Source: CALWPV01 sp045632125
GTDB taxonomy: Bacteria > Bacillota > Clostridia > Lachnospirales > Bianqueaceae
Direction: 5' to 3'
Assembly (NCBI GenBank): GCA_045632125.1
Contig: JAZQWC010000030.1
Coordinates: 1 to 8,232, forward strand
DNA length: 8,232 nt
The notes under the pieces are model-generated. The model did not search any database, was not told the origin of the DNA, and was given only the letters and a program-made list of their open reading frames with translations. Shown one piece after another: positions 7,220 through 8,232 of the stretch (position 1 is the first letter of the stretch; each line of letters opens with the position of its first letter). The translations under genes and the position numbers were made by a program.

Positions 7220-7240
7220 CAACCTTATAATATAGGGTTG
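7220..7240. promoter_or_regulatory. probable repressor operator O2 (near-perfect dyad)
   Basis: Plus-strand arms CAACCTTATA and TATAGGGTTG flank a central A at 7230; the 10-base arms differ from perfect symmetry at one position. The site begins about where the minus-strand transcript should start, so bound repressor would block initiation. It is repeated 30 bp away at 7250-7270. It does not contain the TACA/TGTA core known for BlaI, MecI and CopY operators, so assignment to this repressor rests on position and pairing. Confidence 0.7.
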
Positions 7241-7245
7241 ATTTG

Positions 7246-7274
7246 ATTATAACTCTATAATGTCGGGTTGTCAA
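7246..7274 (-). promoter_or_regulatory. consensus sigma-A promoter of the repressor-M56-lipoprotein operon
   Basis: On the minus strand, -35 TTGACA (7274-7269), a 17-base spacer and -10 TATAAT (7251-7246) match the vegetative consensus at all 12 positions with ideal spacing. Transcription should start near 7239, giving a leader of roughly 78 bases before the repressor. Such a strong promoter fits a unit held off by repression: one dyad fills the spacer and another covers the start region. Confidence 0.9.
7250..7270. promoter_or_regulatory. probable repressor operator O1 (imperfect dyad within the promoter spacer)
   Basis: Bases 7251-7270 match 7221-7240 at 16 of 20 positions, with an exact 30-bp offset. 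The dyad is centred on 7260 and is imperfect (6 of 10 arm positions pair): TAACTCTATA and TGTCGGGTTG around a central A. It occupies the -10/-35 spacer, where a bound repressor dimer would exclude RNA polymerase. Confidence 0.65.
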
Positions 7275-7295
7275 TTGGCTTTTTTAAAGTCAAAA

Positions 7296-7324
7296 TTGAA
7301 TCCAGAGGGCAAATATGGTAAGAT
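7296..7324 (+). promoter_or_regulatory. probable promoter of the P1 peptidase gene (extended -10)
   Basis: TTGAAT (7296-7301), a 17-base spacer and TAAGAT (7319-7324), preceded by TGG at 7316-7318, form a moderate sigma-A promoter with an extended -10. The start would be near 7331, leaving a short leader of about 26 bases. Its -35 lies 21 bp from the -35 of the divergent operon promoter. Confidence 0.55.
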
Positions 7325-7345
7325 GTGAATAGAAATATGCGTGTT

Positions 7346-7350
7346 GGAGG
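7346..7350 (+). promoter_or_regulatory. ribosome binding site deciding the P1 peptidase start
   Basis: GGAGG ends directly against an in-frame ATG at 7351, too close for use, and lies six bases before the ATG at 7357. It therefore selects 7357. Confidence 0.8.
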
Positions 7351-7356
7351 ATGAAC

Positions 7357-8232
7357 ATGGGAATCGAAACTTACAATATACCCTGCGGGAAATTGTCCCG
7401 CGGACCTCATAATTTGATTACAGACGTGGCAGGCGTGCGGGTGGGACATACCACGATTCACGAAGGGAACAACCACACTGGTGTGACGGTGATATTACCC
7501 AGCGAAGGTGTTGCAGACCGCAGCAGCAATGTATTTAAGGACAAGCTGGTGGCTGCTTCCTATGTGCACAACGGATACGGCAAAACCTTAGGAACGGTAC
7601 AGATTCAGGAGCTGGGCACTCTGGAAACCCCTATTGCCCTTACCAATACGTTGAACGTGGGTCTGGTGCACGATGCGCTGGTGGGCTATACTCTGGAAAA
7701 ATGCGCTGTGGACGGAACTCCCTGCCGCTCGGTAAATGCAGTGGTGGGCGAGTGCAATGATAGCTCACTGAACGATATTGGTAACAGAGTAGTAACGGCG
7801 GAACATGTGAAGAAAGCGATCGAGACGGCAGATGTTGAATTTGAAGAAGGCTGTGTGGGTGCCGGCACCAGTACCCTTTGTTATGGATTTAAGGGCGGCA
7901 TAGGTTCAGCCTCCCGACTGATCGAGATCGGCGACCGACAGTACACCATTGGTGTGCTGGTACAGTCCAACTACGGTAGCACCAAGGATTTTGTGGTGAA
8001 TGGTCGACCGGTGGGTGAAGAAGTGATTGCCATGCTGGAAGATGGAAAGCGGCCGGAGGTACGGCCAGGGGCCGAAAAAAATGACGAAACGAGGGGCGGG
8101 CACTTCGTCCCGGCACAGGTGGATAAGGGTTCGATTATGACTGTGATCGCGACGGATCTGCCGGTGACGTCCAGACAGCTGGAGCGGATCGCCCGCCGCG
8201 CGGGCCCGGGTTTGGCTCGGACAGGTTCCTTT
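7357..8232 (+). CDS. P1-family self-processing aminopeptidase (DmpA-like, Ntn-type), 3' truncated by window
   Basis: The first 292 residues of a P1-family peptidase; the frame stays open to the right edge. Members such as DmpA are aminopeptidases that cut themselves into alpha and beta chains, exposing an N-terminal Ser nucleophile. Visible family segments are TDVAGVRVGHTTI (about 23-35), a TNTLNVG segment (about 96-102), VVGECND (129-135), GAGTSTLCYGFKGGIGSASR (168-187) and LARTGSF at the end. By comparison with DmpA (Gly249-Ser250), self-cleavage is predicted between Gly258 and Ser259 in DKGSIMTV. About 90 residues of the beta chain lie beyond the window. There is no signal peptide, so it should be cytosolic. 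It is divergent from the repressor operon and shares its 195-bp control region. Whether it acts on L-, D- or beta-amino acid peptides cannot be told from sequence. Confidence 0.95.
   Translation, partial: MGIETYNIPCGKLSRGPHNLITDVAGVRVGHTTIHEGNNHTGVTVILPSEGVADRSSNVFKDKLVAASYVHNGYGKTLGTVQIQELGTLETPIALTNTLNVGLVHDALVGYTLEKCAVDGTPCRSVNAVVGECNDSSLNDIGNRVVTAEHVKKAIETADVEFEEGCVGAGTSTLCYGFKGGIGSASRLIEIGDRQYTIGVLVQSNYGSTKDFVVNGRPVGEEVIAMLEDGKRPEVRPGAEKNDETRGGHFVPAQVDKGSIMTVIATDLPVTSRQLERIARRAGPGLARTGSF

Noticed and set aside
7271..7299. TCAATT ... AATTGA inverted repeat between the divergent promoters
   Set aside because: Arms are only 6 AT-rich bases with a long loop and overlap the two -35 regions; likely chance.

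Overview
The window looks like chromosomal DNA from a low-to-middle GC Gram-positive bacterium of the Clostridia, most likely a gut Oscillospirales-type organism. The evidence is strong AGGAGG-type ribosome binding sites, a perfect sigma-A consensus promoter, a BlaI/M56 regulatory pair, a Gram-positive lipoprotein, and cytosolic S9C and P1 peptidases. The genus cannot be read from the sequence. No RNA genes, CRISPR arrays, insertion sequences or phage genes were seen.

Layout. (1) Positions 1-3592, plus strand: two tandem, clearly paralogous S9-family serine peptidases (beta-propeller plus alpha/beta hydrolase). The first lacks its start because of the window edge. (2) Positions 3617-3648: a perfect 13-bp stem that should terminate transcription from both sides, between convergent transcription units. 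(3) Positions 7161 down to 3655, minus strand: a three-gene unit made of a BlaI/MecI-type repressor (TTG start), an M56 (BlaR1-like) membrane zinc peptidase whose start overlaps the repressor stop, and a 567-residue solute-binding-protein-like lipoprotein. (4) Positions 7162-7356: a divergent control region. It holds a perfect TTGACA-17-TATAAT promoter for the minus-strand unit, two related dyad elements exactly 30 bp apart that look like repressor operators, and a weaker extended -10 promoter for the plus-strand gene. (5) Positions 7357-8232, plus strand: a P1-family (DmpA-like) self-processing aminopeptidase, cut off by the window end.

How the genes fit together. The S9 pair and the P1 enzyme are probably cytosolic enzymes of peptide breakdown. 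The minus-strand unit reads as a self-contained sensing module. The M56 protein would detect something outside the membrane and relieve BlaI repression of the shared promoter, raising all three products including the lipoprotein. It differs from the beta-lactam system in three ways: the M56 protein ends in a roughly 135-residue extracytoplasmic domain with no penicillin-binding motifs, the third gene is an orphan binding-protein-like lipoprotein rather than a beta-lactamase or PBP2a, and the repressor lacks the Asn-Phe cleavage site. This module is the best candidate for something undescribed. Its stimulus and output cannot be inferred from sequence alone.
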